Assembly: GCF_017916325.1 (NCBI RefSeq)
Contig: NC_090169.1
Location: 1,597,001-1,661,000 of the forward strand
DNA: 64,000 bases
Direction: 5' to 3'
Source: Leishmania martiniquensis
Lineage: Eukaryota; Euglenozoa; Kinetoplastea; Trypanosomatida; Trypanosomatidae
Each line of letters starts with the position of its first letter. The stretch's first letter is position 1. Made by a program: the position numbers and the translations under genes. The notes under the pieces were generated by a model. That model did no database searches. It saw only the letters and a list, made by a program, of their open reading frames with translations, and was not told the origin of the DNA. This document shows, piece after piece, positions 10,119 to 20,610 of the stretch.

Positions 10119-12188
10119 ATGCCGCCAAAGGCTAAGGCGGCGGAGCCAAAGCCCATGTCGAAGAAAGCGCTCGCGCTGCAGGCCGCACTTGACAACGCCG
10201 TAAAGGAGGCTCAGAAAGCCTACAAGCAGCATGAGCGACTTCGGGCAAGCGCTGATGAAGTCGAGAAGAGTCACCGCGAGTATTTGTTCCTTGACGAGAT
10301 CGTCACCCGGGAGCGTCTCAAGGAGGAGAAGCAGCGCTATCGTGCGGCCGTCGCCGATCTCAAGGTGGAGGAGCAATTTGCCTTCGCGACGTACGCCAAG
10401 CACGATCACTGGGAGCACATCGCCGAAGCATCGCGTTTGCCGGACGTATACAGCGAGGCGGACATCAACGACTTTCTCAGCAGCTGGAGAAGTCGGCAGG
10501 CCGCCAACGATCAGTTTGTGCCAGAGACTGTTGTTGTCGCCTCCCGTGCGCGAGACGGCACACAAGATACAAAGCTGATCTTTGTTCGCGGTGAGCAGCG
10601 GTTGGCGCCGCAGAAGCGTCAGGCGCTCATGAAGGAGGAGCTTCAGCAGTGCTACGACGCGTATGAGCTAGCTGAGAAGATCAAAGATGCCCAGGACACC
10701 TACCGCTCGGTCGGTTTCACAGCTCTCGCGCACAAGACGGCGCCGTCGGCTGCCGTGCTGGAGGAGGTCTATCTGCAACTGCGCAACACATTTGATTTCG
10801 TGTCCACGCATACGTTGCGCTTTTACGACCAGATCATCAACACCGACGATGGCGAGACTGTCATGCGCACCGCCTCCGCAGCGAACCCCGTCATCAAGTT
10901 CGGATTATGGGTCAAGACGAAGGATGTCACACGCAGCTTTACGTCGCTTGTTTTTTCAGACATCGAAGTGCGACTTGACCCGAAGCAAAACTCGCTGCCG
11001 AAGCTGCCCAAAATGCTCGGCCTTAGCAAGGAGAACATTGCCGTACGTGCAGTGCAGCTAGCCTTTGACCCGTACTCTTGCTATCGCTCACGCTGCAGTC
11101 AGTACTACGCACTCGGCTGCACCATCAAGATTGACCTCCTCACTTTTGACGAGCGACCACGGTACAACGGGGAGTGGCTACTTCGCGAGGAGACGGACGA
11201 GTCGCACAGACTTCGCGTAGAGGAGTACCCGCCGAGAACCGCAGAGGCCCGTGTTGAGGACCCGGCGCTGCGCATCTCCTTCGAGGTGCCGCACTGCATT
11301 GTGCTCCGCCAGCCAAGTCTCTTTATTGGCAAATGGAATCAGGAGATGTGCGAGTGGGAGTTGTGCAGTGGTGCAACGCTGGGCGCGCCATTTGGCCCCA
11401 CTGCACGCTTCACGGAGAACCCGCGGCGCGCGACGTTCATTGCCTCCGAGCTCGCTCAGTTCGCTGTGCTTCACGAAACTGTCTTCGACGCCCTCTATGA
11501 AGGCTGGAGCCTCAAGCCGTTTGACAGCAGCCGCATCCTCTTCACGCTGGAGGGCCGTCGCCGCAACGACACGACCGACCGCGAGTTTCGCTTTCTGCTG
11601 GAGGACGCCACGTGCCGTCTTCTTTCGCCCGAAGACGAAGAGCTGGCGGGGCTCCGCGCCGCGAGCTGGAGGCCGGCGGTGCTGCTGCGCAAACTGAAGC
11701 AGGCCGGATTCAACTTTCTGGTGCGTGATGAGGAGGCGTGCTTCCTAGAACGTGTCCTGCCAAAATCGCGCCAGCTCGAACAGAAGGCGTATGCGGATAT
11801 GGCGCAGTTCAGTCAGTTCTTCACGCTCGCCAGCTCGCATCACAACAAGCACGGCGAGGACGCCGACATGGCACTCTTTCGCGTTTCGAAGCGCTGGCTG
11901 CGGCCGGGCGAAGCGGATGAGACCTTCGACATTCCGACATCTGATGATTTGTGGCACTCCGTCCGCTACCGCACCGACGACTGCGCCTTTGCTTGCTTCA
12001 CTGAGATGGAGCAGACGACAAATCTAAACCTTCTTGAGGGCGCCGAGACGCATTATAATCTGTACGGGCTCCTCACGCCAGTGGAAGGGGAGGAGACGCT
12101 GCGTGAGCATCTGCTCAACACAAACTACCTACTACGGCGGTGCGTTCTTGAGTTCTTGCAGCTCGTCCGCCCGCTGACATGGGGCTGA
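10119..12188 (+). CDS. DNAI7: DNAI7/CASC1 (IC97/CFAP94) axonemal inner dynein arm protein
   Basis: 689 residues, starting at the first ATG after the likely acceptor. The layout fits the CASC1/IC97 family: a Lys/Ala-rich start, a long charged coiled coil (about 10-100) with the REYLFLDEIV type segment, a middle region with LIFVRGEQRL and repeated aromatic blocks, then beta-rich C-terminal domains with LFTLEGRRR and FRFLLEDATCRLL. In Chlamydomonas IC97 associates with the I1/f inner-arm dynein and contacts tubulin; in mammals CASC1/DNAI7 is needed for ciliary dynein assembly. Its presence fits an organism with a motile 9+2 flagellum. The size is close to the usual family size (about 700). I rely on overall resemblance rather than one diagnostic motif. 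Confidence 0.75.
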   Translation: MPPKAKAAEPKPMSKKALALQAALDNAVKEAQKAYKQHERLRASADEVEKSHREYLFLDEIVTRERLKEEKQRYRAAVADLKVEEQFAFATYAKHDHWEHIAEASRLPDVYSEADINDFLSSWRSRQAANDQFVPETVVVASRARDGTQDTKLIFVRGEQRLAPQKRQALMKEELQQCYDAYELAEKIKDAQDTYRSVGFTALAHKTAPSAAVLEEVYLQLRNTFDFVSTHTLRFYDQIINTDDGETVMRTASAANPVIKFGLWVKTKDVTRSFTSLVFSDIEVRLDPKQNSLPKLPKMLGLSKENIAVRAVQLAFDPYSCYRSRCSQYYALGCTIKIDLLTFDERPRYNGEWLLREETDESHRLRVEEYPPRTAEARVEDPALRISFEVPHCIVLRQPSLFIGKWNQEMCEWELCSGATLGAPFGPTARFTENPRRATFIASELAQFAVLHETVFDALYEGWSLKPFDSSRILFTLEGRRRNDTTDREFRFLLEDATCRLLSPEDEELAGLRAASWRPAVLLRKLKQAGFNFLVRDEEACFLERVLPKSRQLEQKAYADMAQFSQFFTLASSHHNKHGEDADMALFRVSKRWLRPGEADETFDIPTSDDLWHSVRYRTDDCAFACFTEMEQTTNLNLLEGAETHYNLYGLLTPVEGEETLREHLLNTNYLLRRCVLEFLQLVRPLTWG

Positions 12189-13571
12189 GCCCTGAAACAG
12201 AGAAAGTGCTTGCAGAGACGCGAAGGGTACTCTGCCGTCGTCTCTACGGCAGGAGCGGCGGGCGCTGTTATGTGTGGGGATGCCGGTGAGGGGAAAAAGG
12301 GAAGGGGTGGCGAGGAGGAAAGAGGGAGTGCGACTGCAGGTTTGCGGTAGAGCGGCAAAGTGACGGCCAATGTCGTTGATCTGCTTCGCACCTGCACACA
12401 CACGTACATACACACGCCCTCTCCCTCGCATGTTTTTCTGTGTCTTCAGCGAGAGGGCGACGCCCTCAGCTCTTCTTCCGAGCGCATCAGTTCTCCCTAA
12501 GACCACCACTGCGAAGGACACAGACTGCTGTCTTTCTTTTTCGTTACACGCATGTACACTAAACGCTTTTTGTTGGCGAAAGATGGACTTCTCTTTCATT
12601 GTCCGCAGTGACTGTTGACGACGGGAGAAGTAAGCGAAAGAGGAAAAGACAGTCCGCTTGACGGAGGTGTCCTCAGGCGACAGGCTTGCCGTCCGTTGCC
12701 GCTCGAGGGGTGCAGGGTAGACAGCTTGTGTACCGTGAAATGTCTCGTGCGCTCACGGAGCCTACTGCGAGATGCCTTAAGGTCCACGGAGGCATAAGAT
12801 GCCTATCCTAAAAGGAGGTGGGAAGGGCAAAGACACTTTCACTGAGGGGCTGGCTCGAGCAGCTCTCGAGGCCGCATATAGAACAGAATGGCGTGCGAAA
12901 GGCTGCTGGTATGCAGAGTGACACACGCAGCACGGGCAACTGGCTCACATGCACGCCCCCTCCCTATCTCCGCATTCGTCGACATCGTACGGCGTCTCTG
13001 TCGCACCATTTCCTTCGCTTTTTTGTGGATACTCATTCCTTTTTTTGCTGCCGCTTCCCCCACCCCCTTTTCGATGCCCTGTGACGTGCGGGCGAGCGCC
13101 ACATCACGAGCACATGTGTGTGCGATTACGCTTACTGTAAGCAGAACAGCTGCACGTTATCCACGCCCCGTTCACAAAGAGAAGGACGCGTGCGTCGCCA
13201 GAACAGTCCTTGTTGTCTCATTGAACGACTTGGTTTCTCGCAGTGGACCGCGGAGGTCTTCGGGGGAAAGCACTAGTTGTGTCGTGAGGGGTCTTACCCG
13301 GCTCAGGCCACCGTTTTGCTCATGCAGAGATGCGTGTGTGGCGATCACGCGTCCAGTGTCATCGGCTTGAGTGAGTTGTGTCTGAGAGGGGACGCTCTGT
13401 GCTCCTGAGCGAGCCTTTTTCCTGTCTGCCGCATCCCTCACTTCGTGTCATTGTAACCCCTGCGCTTTGAAGGCGCCCCCCCGGTATCGTCTTCTCTCCC
13501 GTCGCGCCTACCCCTTTCATCTAAGGGTGCAATACATCTCTAATCTGCGTTGAATTTGCTCTCTCGCCGCC
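12189..13571 (+). other. Intergenic spacer (1.4 kb)
   Basis: No gene seen. It holds the DNAI7 3'UTR and, at the right end, a pyrimidine-rich stretch (about 13485-13522) leading to the acceptor AG at 13524-13525. Internal C/T tracts occur at about 12950-13075. ORFs over it on both strands look like random translation. Confidence 0.65.
13524..13525 (+). promoter_or_regulatory. Predicted spliced-leader acceptor (AG) for the J-domain gene
   Basis: AG directly follows a C/T-rich tract of about 35 bases and lies 46 bases upstream of ATG 13572 with no ATG in between. This is the standard trypanosomatid trans-splice acceptor layout. Confidence 0.6.
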
Positions 13572-14339
13572 ATGCTCCGACGCAGCGTAGTATTTGGGGT
13601 GTACAAGCGCTTTGAAGGCCACATTTCGGGTGACAAGGGGCACATGACACTGCAGCAAGCGTGCACCATCTTCGGCTACCAGCTCGACGAGGAGTGGACG
13701 AAGAAAGATATAAAGAAACGGTTCCAGAAGCTGGCGCTGCGCTTTCACCCCGACAATGGCGGCACGGATGAGCAGTTCCTGGCTCTCAAGGAGGCACAGC
13801 ACCTGCTGTTGACGCATCGCCACGACCGTGGCGCCGACAGGGTCACGAAAGGAGCGATGAGCAAGGGCGGAGCTGGTGACATTCACTTTCGGCGCATGAA
13901 CTACGACAACCTCACAAACACAATTCATCGCCAGACAGCCGACATGCCTGAAAATCGCTCGTTTGGTCCCCGGGACTTCGCCTTTTTTTTGGTCTTCATC
14001 ACGGCGGCGCTGCTGTATTACTCATATAGGACATACACCACGCACATGCAAGTACTGAGGAGTCGCTGGAGCTACTCCGAAGACGCGATTCGCGTGGACT
14101 ACTCGGGTAAAGCACCCTCTTCGGGTTTATGGCACCCTTGGGTCGCTGACGTCGAGGTGCGCGACCGCATGGACGACATTGCTCTTCTTCAAGGCAGTGT
14201 GAGGCGAGAGCTCATCGATGAGAAACGAAAGAAGGCGCCTCCAGAGTACACACCTTGGCAGTCTGGCGGACCGTTTGCGCGTCACGCAGGCCGAGCACGG
14301 GCACCTGAGGCTGTCGATGATGCACAGGTGCTTGATTGA
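13572..14339 (+). CDS. Membrane-anchored J-domain (DnaJ-like) protein
   Basis: 255 residues. A J domain occupies about residues 25-80: helix II with KKDIKKRFQKLAL, then the HPD tripeptide at 59-61 that stimulates Hsp70 ATPase, followed by NGG as in Pam18/DNAJC-type proteins, and a third helix. A single hydrophobic segment (about 135-155, FAFFLVFITAALLYYSY) should span a membrane; the C-terminal 100 residues are charged and soluble. There is no Gly/Phe-rich or zinc-finger region, so this is a type III J protein. The J domain precedes the membrane span, the reverse of Pam18. The compartment (ER or mitochondrion) cannot be decided from sequence; the N-terminus is weakly basic. Confidence 0.85.
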   Translation: MLRRSVVFGVYKRFEGHISGDKGHMTLQQACTIFGYQLDEEWTKKDIKKRFQKLALRFHPDNGGTDEQFLALKEAQHLLLTHRHDRGADRVTKGAMSKGGAGDIHFRRMNYDNLTNTIHRQTADMPENRSFGPRDFAFFLVFITAALLYYSYRTYTTHMQVLRSRWSYSEDAIRVDYSGKAPSSGLWHPWVADVEVRDRMDDIALLQGSVRRELIDEKRKKAPPEYTPWQSGGPFARHAGRARAPEAVDDAQVLD

Positions 14340-15070
14340 GCTGCATCCCCGCAGGGCAGCTTAGAGTGCTGGCCGCATGGCGAGTAAGGTACCACTCTGT
14401 GTCCTTCTCCCCATGAAAGGCGGAAGAAGAGCGCTCGCCACATCGCCGGGCGAACGCGAAGGAGAGGAGGACGCGGTGGGGGTAGCCGACATTGCAGCGT
14501 CTTCGTGCTAGGATGAGTGGGGATGGTGGTGGTGAGGGGTGGGGGACGAAGGGATGGCCAGGCGGCACTGTTACGACCGAGAGCGCGCGCGACTGCGAAG
14601 GTTTCCCTGAGACGTATCTCCGTCTTCGCACTAGCGGTTGTATGCGGGCGCGTCGATAATGCTGCTTGTTGCCCGTAGGCTCGCAAATCCGCTTGTACGC
14701 GACTCCTACTTTGACCCACATACACAGAGACAGAGAGAGAGCGGGGAGGGGGGGTACCGTGCTGCTCTTTTCGTTGCTTGGCTCATGTCGGCTGCCGTTT
14801 TTTTTTTCGCGCATCCGCCTGTCCTTCATTGATTTATGAATTTCTCACAGCTGACACGGTTAAGGTTGACGCGTTGATCTACAGTCCCTTTACGGGTGTA
14901 CGCGCAAGGGCAGACGCTGATGTAGCGCTCGGGGAGGGGGGGACGGAGAAGAAACGTTGCGACCGGACCAACTTCAATTTCTGTTGAGCGGGGCGTGATC
15001 AAGAGACAGTGCTCGTTGCACGCGTACATTTCGCTCCTCTGCTCTTGGGCCGTTCTCCCTTCTTTTGGCT

Positions 15071-15098
15071 AATTATATACTCATATATATATATATTT
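15071..15098. repeat. AT-rich dinucleotide repeat
   Basis: An imperfect TA repeat, conspicuous in an otherwise GC-rich window. No function is evident. Confidence 0.7.
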
Positions 15099-15716
15099 CC
15101 ATGTGCCTACACGGCTTCTCCTGAGTATACGTCATCGCCTCGCCCACGCACAAGAACGGAACTGCTGCGGGATCATCGAACGCCGCTAGCCGAGCACAGC
15201 ACTTGCTTCTTTATCTCTGGCTTAAGCACAGTCGTACTCCTCCTCGTCGACCTGTGGTGCTCTGGTCGAGGGTCGAGGAGGATGGGTAAGGGATAGGCGA
15301 GACGGTACTGGCAACTTTCTGCATGTGGGGCCGCTCTCCGCCTTCCTCGCTTGCTGCCAAGTTTGGCATCGAGGGCGTACCCAACAGGGCACGGCAGAGA
15401 AGCACGCAAATCCTCTCTTCCGTCCAGAAACGTCCTCTTCTTATCCGCTTGTTGCCGGCACGGGGATGGGGTTCACGTCCTCACCCTCCACGTCGGATAA
15501 CGGTCGTCGGCGACCACCGGTGACCTCGTCTGTGCGTGTGTTTGTGTCTGCTCCATCCTGCTGGTGAGCATCCTACTGCGCGTGGGCCTCTCTCTCTCCT
15601 TTGGCTATTGCTGAGTTTTGCCCACACTTCAGCAGCGCCTCGACACGAAGAGGGTAAAGAGGTAGTGTCGTCCAAGTCTTTGGTCGCTTTTTGTCTCCGG
15701 ATTTGTGTCTCTGCGC

Positions 15717-15718
15717 AG
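15717..15718 (+). promoter_or_regulatory. Candidate spliced-leader acceptor for the GRIP gene
   Basis: AG after a T/C-rich tract (about 15678-15713) and 80 bases before ATG 15799, with no intervening ATG. The alternative AG at 15631-15632 is about equally good. Confidence 0.45.
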
Positions 15719-15798
15719 CTGCGTGCCTCTGCTGGGGGCGCGAAACGGCGCAGACCTCCACACAGCAGCTCACCCACTGAAACAGTAATCACCTACAG

Positions 15799-17340
15799 AT
15801 GAGCTCCACACCACATCTCGGCAAGGACGCGATGAGTGCGATCAGCAGCGGCGCCGCTACTGCTGGCGTGCTCAGCTCATCCGCGGACGCCACGGATACC
15901 GCAGAAGTGACGCGTCTGCAGCAGGAGCTTCACCAGTGTCAAGAGAAGTTTGCATCTTGGAAAGAAAAAGCAAAGGCAGGAGTGGACCAGATGCGTGGAC
16001 AGATTGTCGATCTGACGCGCAAGTTGGACGAATCAACGAAGCAGTGTGCACTCCTGGCCGCGGCCGCGCATCACACGGAAAAACTACCAGCCCCGTACGT
16101 GGCGCAAAGTCAAGATTTCATGTACGCTCACGCCATTGCGGCTGCGTGCTTGCTGGTCGACATGGCCTTGCTTGCACACAGTGGGGGCTCCGCAGGTCAG
16201 TGCATGAGTACAGCAGCAGCAGCAGCGTGCTCAGCAACAAAGGAGAGGCTGCCGAATGTGACTCCGGAAAGCCTGCAGAAGACGATCAAGGATCAGTCGG
16301 ACCGCTTGAAAGAGGCGCATCACGCGCTGAAGCGATCAAAAAACGAGCTGCAGCAGCGCAACGAGGTCCTGCGCCAGCAGGACGAGAGGCTCGTTGAGCT
16401 GAAGTGCTGCATCGCTGACTTGGAAGGAAGCAACACCGCGCTCAAGCAACAGCTGATGAGCGTGCCGAACACGGAAGAATGGCGAAAGGCGCATGAGGAG
16501 CTGGACCAGCAGCTTGCGCGGGCGCAGCTGGACTATGAACGTCGCGAAAGTCAGCTTGTTCTCCAGCACAGCGCCGAGGTGCAGGCTCTGAAGGCGTCCC
16601 ATGAGCGGGAGGTGCAGGAGATGCAGCGAGAGCAGCAGGAAGCCGTTGCGCAAGCGATCCGCGATACGCTCTCGAGCGGCGCTCAGACGCTGACGCGTAA
16701 TGGTGCTTGCTCATCTGGGGAGCGTGAGGTTGCCGCCGGTGACACTCGCCGCTGCAGGGGCGACGATGACGCCTACATGAACCTTCTGCGGGATTACGAA
16801 GCACTGGAGACTCAGTGTGCCGCCGTCATGAAGGAGCGGGACACCATGGTGGCTCAGCAACAGACGTTTCTGCGTGAGCTTCGGGACCTTCTGCACTGTA
16901 CTGCAGGGCCTCGTCCAGTTCCAGCCACAGATGGCTCCCCCGCTATCACTTCAATGGCCACGAAGGAGATCCCAGCATCTGTTGGATGGGATTCCTTAGC
17001 AGACTCGTCCAGCCTCAAAGATGCAGCGCGCCATATCCAAGAGCAGAGACTGAGATTCACCCGACTTCACGACGAGCTGATTCGTACACAGCACGAGCTG
17101 ATACGCCTTCGGCGCTTGAGGAGCGCACCTCCGGAGGAAGGCCTTGGCGCGCAACAGCTCCAGTACCTCCGCTCCGTCGTGGTGCAGCTTCTCTGCTCAC
17201 TGAGCGATCTCCGTGTTGTGCGGCGTCTCTTACCTGTTCTGGGTACGCTTCTCAAGTTCACAGATGCCGACTTGAAGTCGGTCGCAAAGGCCATACCGCA
17301 CGACCTCGGTACTCGCTGGGGGACAGACGACCCGAAATGA
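15799..17340 (+). CDS. GRIP-domain golgin-like coiled-coil protein
   Basis: 513 residues. After a Ser/Ala-rich start (1-35) most of the protein is heptad-like coiled coil (about 36-90, 155-300, 325-360, 410-445). The C-terminus (about 452-500) matches a GRIP domain: QYLRSVVVQLL with the invariant Tyr at 456, then a basic/hydrophobic helix and LLPVLGTLLKFTDADLKSV. GRIP domains dimerise and bind the small GTPase Arl1 at the trans-Golgi network, where golgins tether transport vesicles. The length is at the small end for golgins, as for other trypanosomatid GRIP proteins. No membrane segment is present, consistent with recruitment through Arl1. Confidence 0.85.
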   Translation: MSSTPHLGKDAMSAISSGAATAGVLSSSADATDTAEVTRLQQELHQCQEKFASWKEKAKAGVDQMRGQIVDLTRKLDESTKQCALLAAAAHHTEKLPAPYVAQSQDFMYAHAIAAACLLVDMALLAHSGGSAGQCMSTAAAAACSATKERLPNVTPESLQKTIKDQSDRLKEAHHALKRSKNELQQRNEVLRQQDERLVELKCCIADLEGSNTALKQQLMSVPNTEEWRKAHEELDQQLARAQLDYERRESQLVLQHSAEVQALKASHEREVQEMQREQQEAVAQAIRDTLSSGAQTLTRNGACSSGEREVAAGDTRRCRGDDDAYMNLLRDYEALETQCAAVMKERDTMVAQQQTFLRELRDLLHCTAGPRPVPATDGSPAITSMATKEIPASVGWDSLADSSSLKDAARHIQEQRLRFTRLHDELIRTQHELIRLRRLRSAPPEEGLGAQQLQYLRSVVVQLLCSLSDLRVVRRLLPVLGTLLKFTDADLKSVAKAIPHDLGTRWGTDDPK

Positions 17341-18921
17341 AAGATGCTAGACTCCGCTGAAGCAGCCAAGCTCACAAGAATTACGTCCTCGCCGCCATGC
17401 ACCGGGCCGTACCGAATCCGTCACCCTCCCCTTCCCCTGCAACCTGGCATGAGCGAGCACATGACTTAGGTGCGATGCGCCGCTCGCCTCACTCACATCT
17501 TCCTCAGGGTCTCCCTCTTTGACGGATGTGCGCGTGCGCTTGTACATCTTGTGCGCTCACGTACGCGCATGCGCCACACCATCCCCTTCCTGCGAGGTGC
17601 CCGTGGTACGCCATTACCACACGGCATCAAAGCATTCTCTCTCGCGCGCTCTCGGCCCGGCCACACAGGCCCTCGTCTCTTCCGGTGGTGCGAGGCAGCC
17701 GCAGAGGCACGCGGCATGCGGGCACGCGCTGACTCGGCCTCATTGCCCCCCCCCACACACACACACCTCGCTGGTCGCCACCTGCTCCGATCCCCTCGGG
17801 GTGGCTCAGACTCCGCACACACCAACGGGCAGCGCGAGGGCGAGGTGAGGTGCGACCGGGCCACGCCGATGCCGTGCCCATTGTATGGGTGGCGCACACG
17901 TACGCACTCCCACAGGTTGCTCCGACTCAGCGGCGTGGAGCCCCTCACATCCCACACACCCGCAGCGGTGAGCGACTCTGACGTCGCTACCTCCGTGTGT
18001 GTTTGTGTGGTCGACCCTGCTGTCACCACCTGCTGAGGCAGCTCGGCGTGGGCAGGGAGGTGCTGCGGCTTTCTTCCCCCCACCCCCACCACAAGCGCAC
18101 CGATTGTGGGTATGCTGGGTAAGTAGGGGTGGTGATGGGCCTCTTGCGGTGCGACGCCTACGTGGGGTGTGTGTGCTCCTAATTCTTCATCAGAGGGAAA
18201 TGGTATGCGTACCCAAGCGACCGTACAGAAGTTAACCACCGGTGAGCGGCATCTCTCACTACTGGACTGCCACGTTGAGAAGCATAAGGATGCTGTCGGA
18301 GCTCTTCAGTTGGCACCGCGCGAATCCGGCTGAAATTTTTGCAGGCTATCGCGTACTCTACTCCTCTTCAGCGGCCACACATCGTTTCATGGCGTACTCC
18401 CCCCTCTCTCTCGCACGAACGGCCGCGTCTCTCCCTCTCTTCTTTCCTATCTTTCCCTCTCTATGTGATGGGGTGTCCGACCCCCGCTTGCGTGAAAGTC
18501 TTTTTTGTTTGTTTCTGCAGACTTGTGCAGCAGTCTTGCGTGCGTCTGCCCTGTGAAAGCGCATAGCGACGCGCCACCAACAGTTCGAAGAAAAAAAGAA
18601 TTACGCGCCGCCGCTGCCCCGGCACACGCTGCGACTCTGCGCGCTTCTCATTCGACCTTTTCGCTTTTTATCACCTCCTGTCGTTTGAGAGGAAAAGAGC
18701 GTCGGCGAGGGGAGGCGGTGCCGCTGCAGCTTTGCGTGCGAGTGGCCTTCTCTTTCACTTCAGGCCCCCGTCAGCGCTTTACGTCTCGCCACCGTTCAAT
18801 TCTGCACGCACACAACTCTGTTGCTCCGCTAAGGGCGCGCAGCTGTTGATACAAGGTGGCATGGCGGCCCTCCCACGCGAGGCAGCTGATTCTATATACC
18901 TTCTTACTAGCGCTCGCGACT
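17341..18921 (+). other. Intergenic spacer with candidate retroposon
   Basis: No gene supported, although ORFs of 188 codons (+) and 248 codons (-) overlap at about 17470-18239. This stretch is unusually free of stop codons and is listed separately as a candidate SIDER-like element. To its right are C/T-rich tracts (about 18400-18470, 18655-18680). Just before the next start, a U-rich tract is followed by AG at 18909-18910, only 11 bases from ATG 18922. Confidence 0.6.
17640..18190 (+). mobile_element. Candidate SIDER-type degenerate retroposon in the 3'UTR of the GRIP gene
   Basis: This block of about 550 bases sits directly downstream of a stop codon, the usual place of Leishmania SIDER2 elements. 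It differs from other spacers here: it is GC-rich, lacks long pyrimidine tracts except CCCCCCC-CA at about 17745-17766, and is open for long distances on both strands. Its wording (for example the segments around 17840-17900 and 18030-18065) is reminiscent of repeats I associate with Leishmania 3'UTRs. SIDERs are short extinct relatives of ingi/L1Tc, and SIDER2 elements are known to destabilise mRNAs. Boundaries are approximate, no target-site duplication or A-rich tail was found, and only one copy is in the window, so repetition cannot be shown from this sequence. Confidence 0.4.
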
Positions 18922-19848
18922 ATGGATGCACTGAAGAAACGGATCGCTGCAGCGCTTTTCTTCAGCGACCCTGAGAACGCGCTGGCGGCGGAAATGGCAC
19001 GCAACGCCGAGGCTCAGGCGAAGGCAGCAGAGGTGCGCCTGCAGCACGACCAAGATGAAAGGGAGTTCAAGAACATCGTGGCGGAGCTGGACAACCGCGT
19101 CAAGGCGCAGCGTGAGCGTTATGCTCGTCAGGCCGCGCCGATGTTGAAAGAGTTCGATGACATCGCTATTTCCCAGCATTACTACCAGGAGGTAGGGAAC
19201 AGTGTGGCGGCGCAGGAGACGTTTGCCGATCAAATCCTGCAGCGGGAGATGCAGCAGTTCGGCTACATCAGTAAGAAACTCATTTCCGTCGGTCTCAACT
19301 TCGAGGCGCTCCGCCAACAAATGCGGTCAGGGCAACCGTTTGCCCGTGAGCTGAAGGCCGCGCTCGATGACGCGGAGAGTGAGGACTTGAATGTCATGTC
19401 TGAGCCGCTGCGCGCCTTTGCGCACCGCGGCGTCCCTCAGTCGACGCTTGTGCGCGCCGCTGCTTTTGACCTGGCTCGCTCCATCGAGGAAACCGGCAAA
19501 GCACCCGCTCAGCAGCCGGTACGGGGTTGGTTGGACCTGTTCAAGTTTCGCACCGCGTTTAGCCCTTCGACCGTCGACCAAAACGAAGTACGCGCTCGCC
19601 GCACGGCGGCGCAGTTCACTCGCCACATCGAGCAGAATGACTACGCGATCGCGCTGGCGCTAGCGGAAGAGGCGGACGCATGGACGCGAAGGGAGCACGA
19701 CGCCTCGGTGAAGTACTTCATCAATTCCTACAAGAGCTTCCGGCACGCGGCCCTGCCCACCATTACGGCTGAGATGTTCCTCACCTACGCGACCGCCTCG
19801 CTAAACGCGTCGCGAATGGCGTGTGTGGAGCACATGCTGAAGGAGTGA
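18922..19848 (+). CDS. Mitofilin-domain-like protein, no membrane anchor (MICOS Mic60-like C-terminus)
   Basis: 308 residues. The frame is open upstream to 18856 but without an ATG, so ATG 18922 is taken. The N-terminus has a short amphipathic Lys/Ala-rich helix, then a charged coiled coil (about 20-75). Residues about 155-300 resemble the mitofilin domain of Mic60: an LRAFAHRGVP block at 163, a helix, a RGWLDLFKFRT block (about 205), an acidic helix with ARRTAAQFTRHIEQNDYAIA, and a helix around the W in DAWTRREHD. In other eukaryotes Mic60 also has an inner-membrane span; none is seen here. Trypanosomatid MICOS is reported to be divergent, with a Mic60 lacking the mitofilin signature, so this could be a separate subunit carrying it. 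That last point is inference. Confidence 0.55.
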   Translation: MDALKKRIAAALFFSDPENALAAEMARNAEAQAKAAEVRLQHDQDEREFKNIVAELDNRVKAQRERYARQAAPMLKEFDDIAISQHYYQEVGNSVAAQETFADQILQREMQQFGYISKKLISVGLNFEALRQQMRSGQPFARELKAALDDAESEDLNVMSEPLRAFAHRGVPQSTLVRAAAFDLARSIEETGKAPAQQPVRGWLDLFKFRTAFSPSTVDQNEVRARRTAAQFTRHIEQNDYAIALALAEEADAWTRREHDASVKYFINSYKSFRHAALPTITAEMFLTYATASLNASRMACVEHMLKE

Positions 19849-20577
19849 CGTTCTGCATCGCTCAAGGAGGGCGAGAGGGTGCCAAAGGGAGATGCGCCAC
19901 CGAGATGTACGTGTAGGGCATCTGCGCCCCCATCCCACCCCATCTCCTTCATCTATCCTGTCGTGATACCGGTTCCCATGAGCGCGCGCCTTATCCGATC
20001 GACCAGCGCCGCGGCACAAAGAAGTATGCGCCGGTGGGGCAGGGGATGGGCATCTGCCTAGTTGAGGCTGTGCGTGTAGCTCGGTGGGGCAAGCGGGAGC
20101 AGCAAGTGAAGAGTGAGCGAACGCTTCTTGAACCACTGGCGGTTGCAGCCGTGTGCGACAACGACCAGCAAACCCGAAATGCGGCATAGAAAAGGAACGA
20201 CATGCGGCTTAGCGGACGCGTGCGTCCCCTCCCCCTCTATCTTCGAAGGATCTCGCGGCCACAAGAAGCGCGGGCGGTAGCAATGGCTGTAAAGCAACCA
20301 ACAAATAAACGGAAACGAATAGGCGGCGCCTCATCCCTAATAGGGGGGAGGGGGAAGGCGGCCCTCTCTCGACTGTTTTTGAGTAGGGGGCAGAAGAAGG
20401 GGGGAGAGGAAGACCCCCAGGTTGCGTCTCCTCGACGAGGTGCGCTGGGTCGCTATCACGGCCTCACCATTCTCTTCGCCTTTCCCTCCCTCCGTTACCT
20501 CTCCCTGTGCTCTACTCAAAAACTTTGCGGCATGACGCTCATCATCGCTTACCCTCCTCTCCGCTCCCCATCTATCC

Positions 20578-20579
20578 AG
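20578..20579 (+). promoter_or_regulatory. Predicted spliced-leader acceptor for the CFAP46-like gene
   Basis: AG at the end of a C/T-rich tract; the first ATG downstream is 20694, which opens the 2598-codon frame. Confidence 0.6.
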
Positions 20580-20610
20580 CGTTGCAGTCTCTCACTCTTT
20601 CTCTCTTGGC

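Larger units (their letters stand above)
14340..15798 (+). other. Intergenic spacer (1.5 kb)
   Basis: No gene seen. It contains a T run at about 14798-14806, an AT dinucleotide stretch (about 15071-15098) and C/T tracts. Two acceptor candidates precede the next gene: AG at 15631-15632 and AG at 15717-15718. Neither is followed by an ATG before 15799. Confidence 0.6.

Noticed and set aside
17493..18239. 248-codon minus-strand ORF as a gene
   Set aside because: All real genes here are on the + strand; the translation is low-complexity without a fold, and the region looks like a retroposon remnant.
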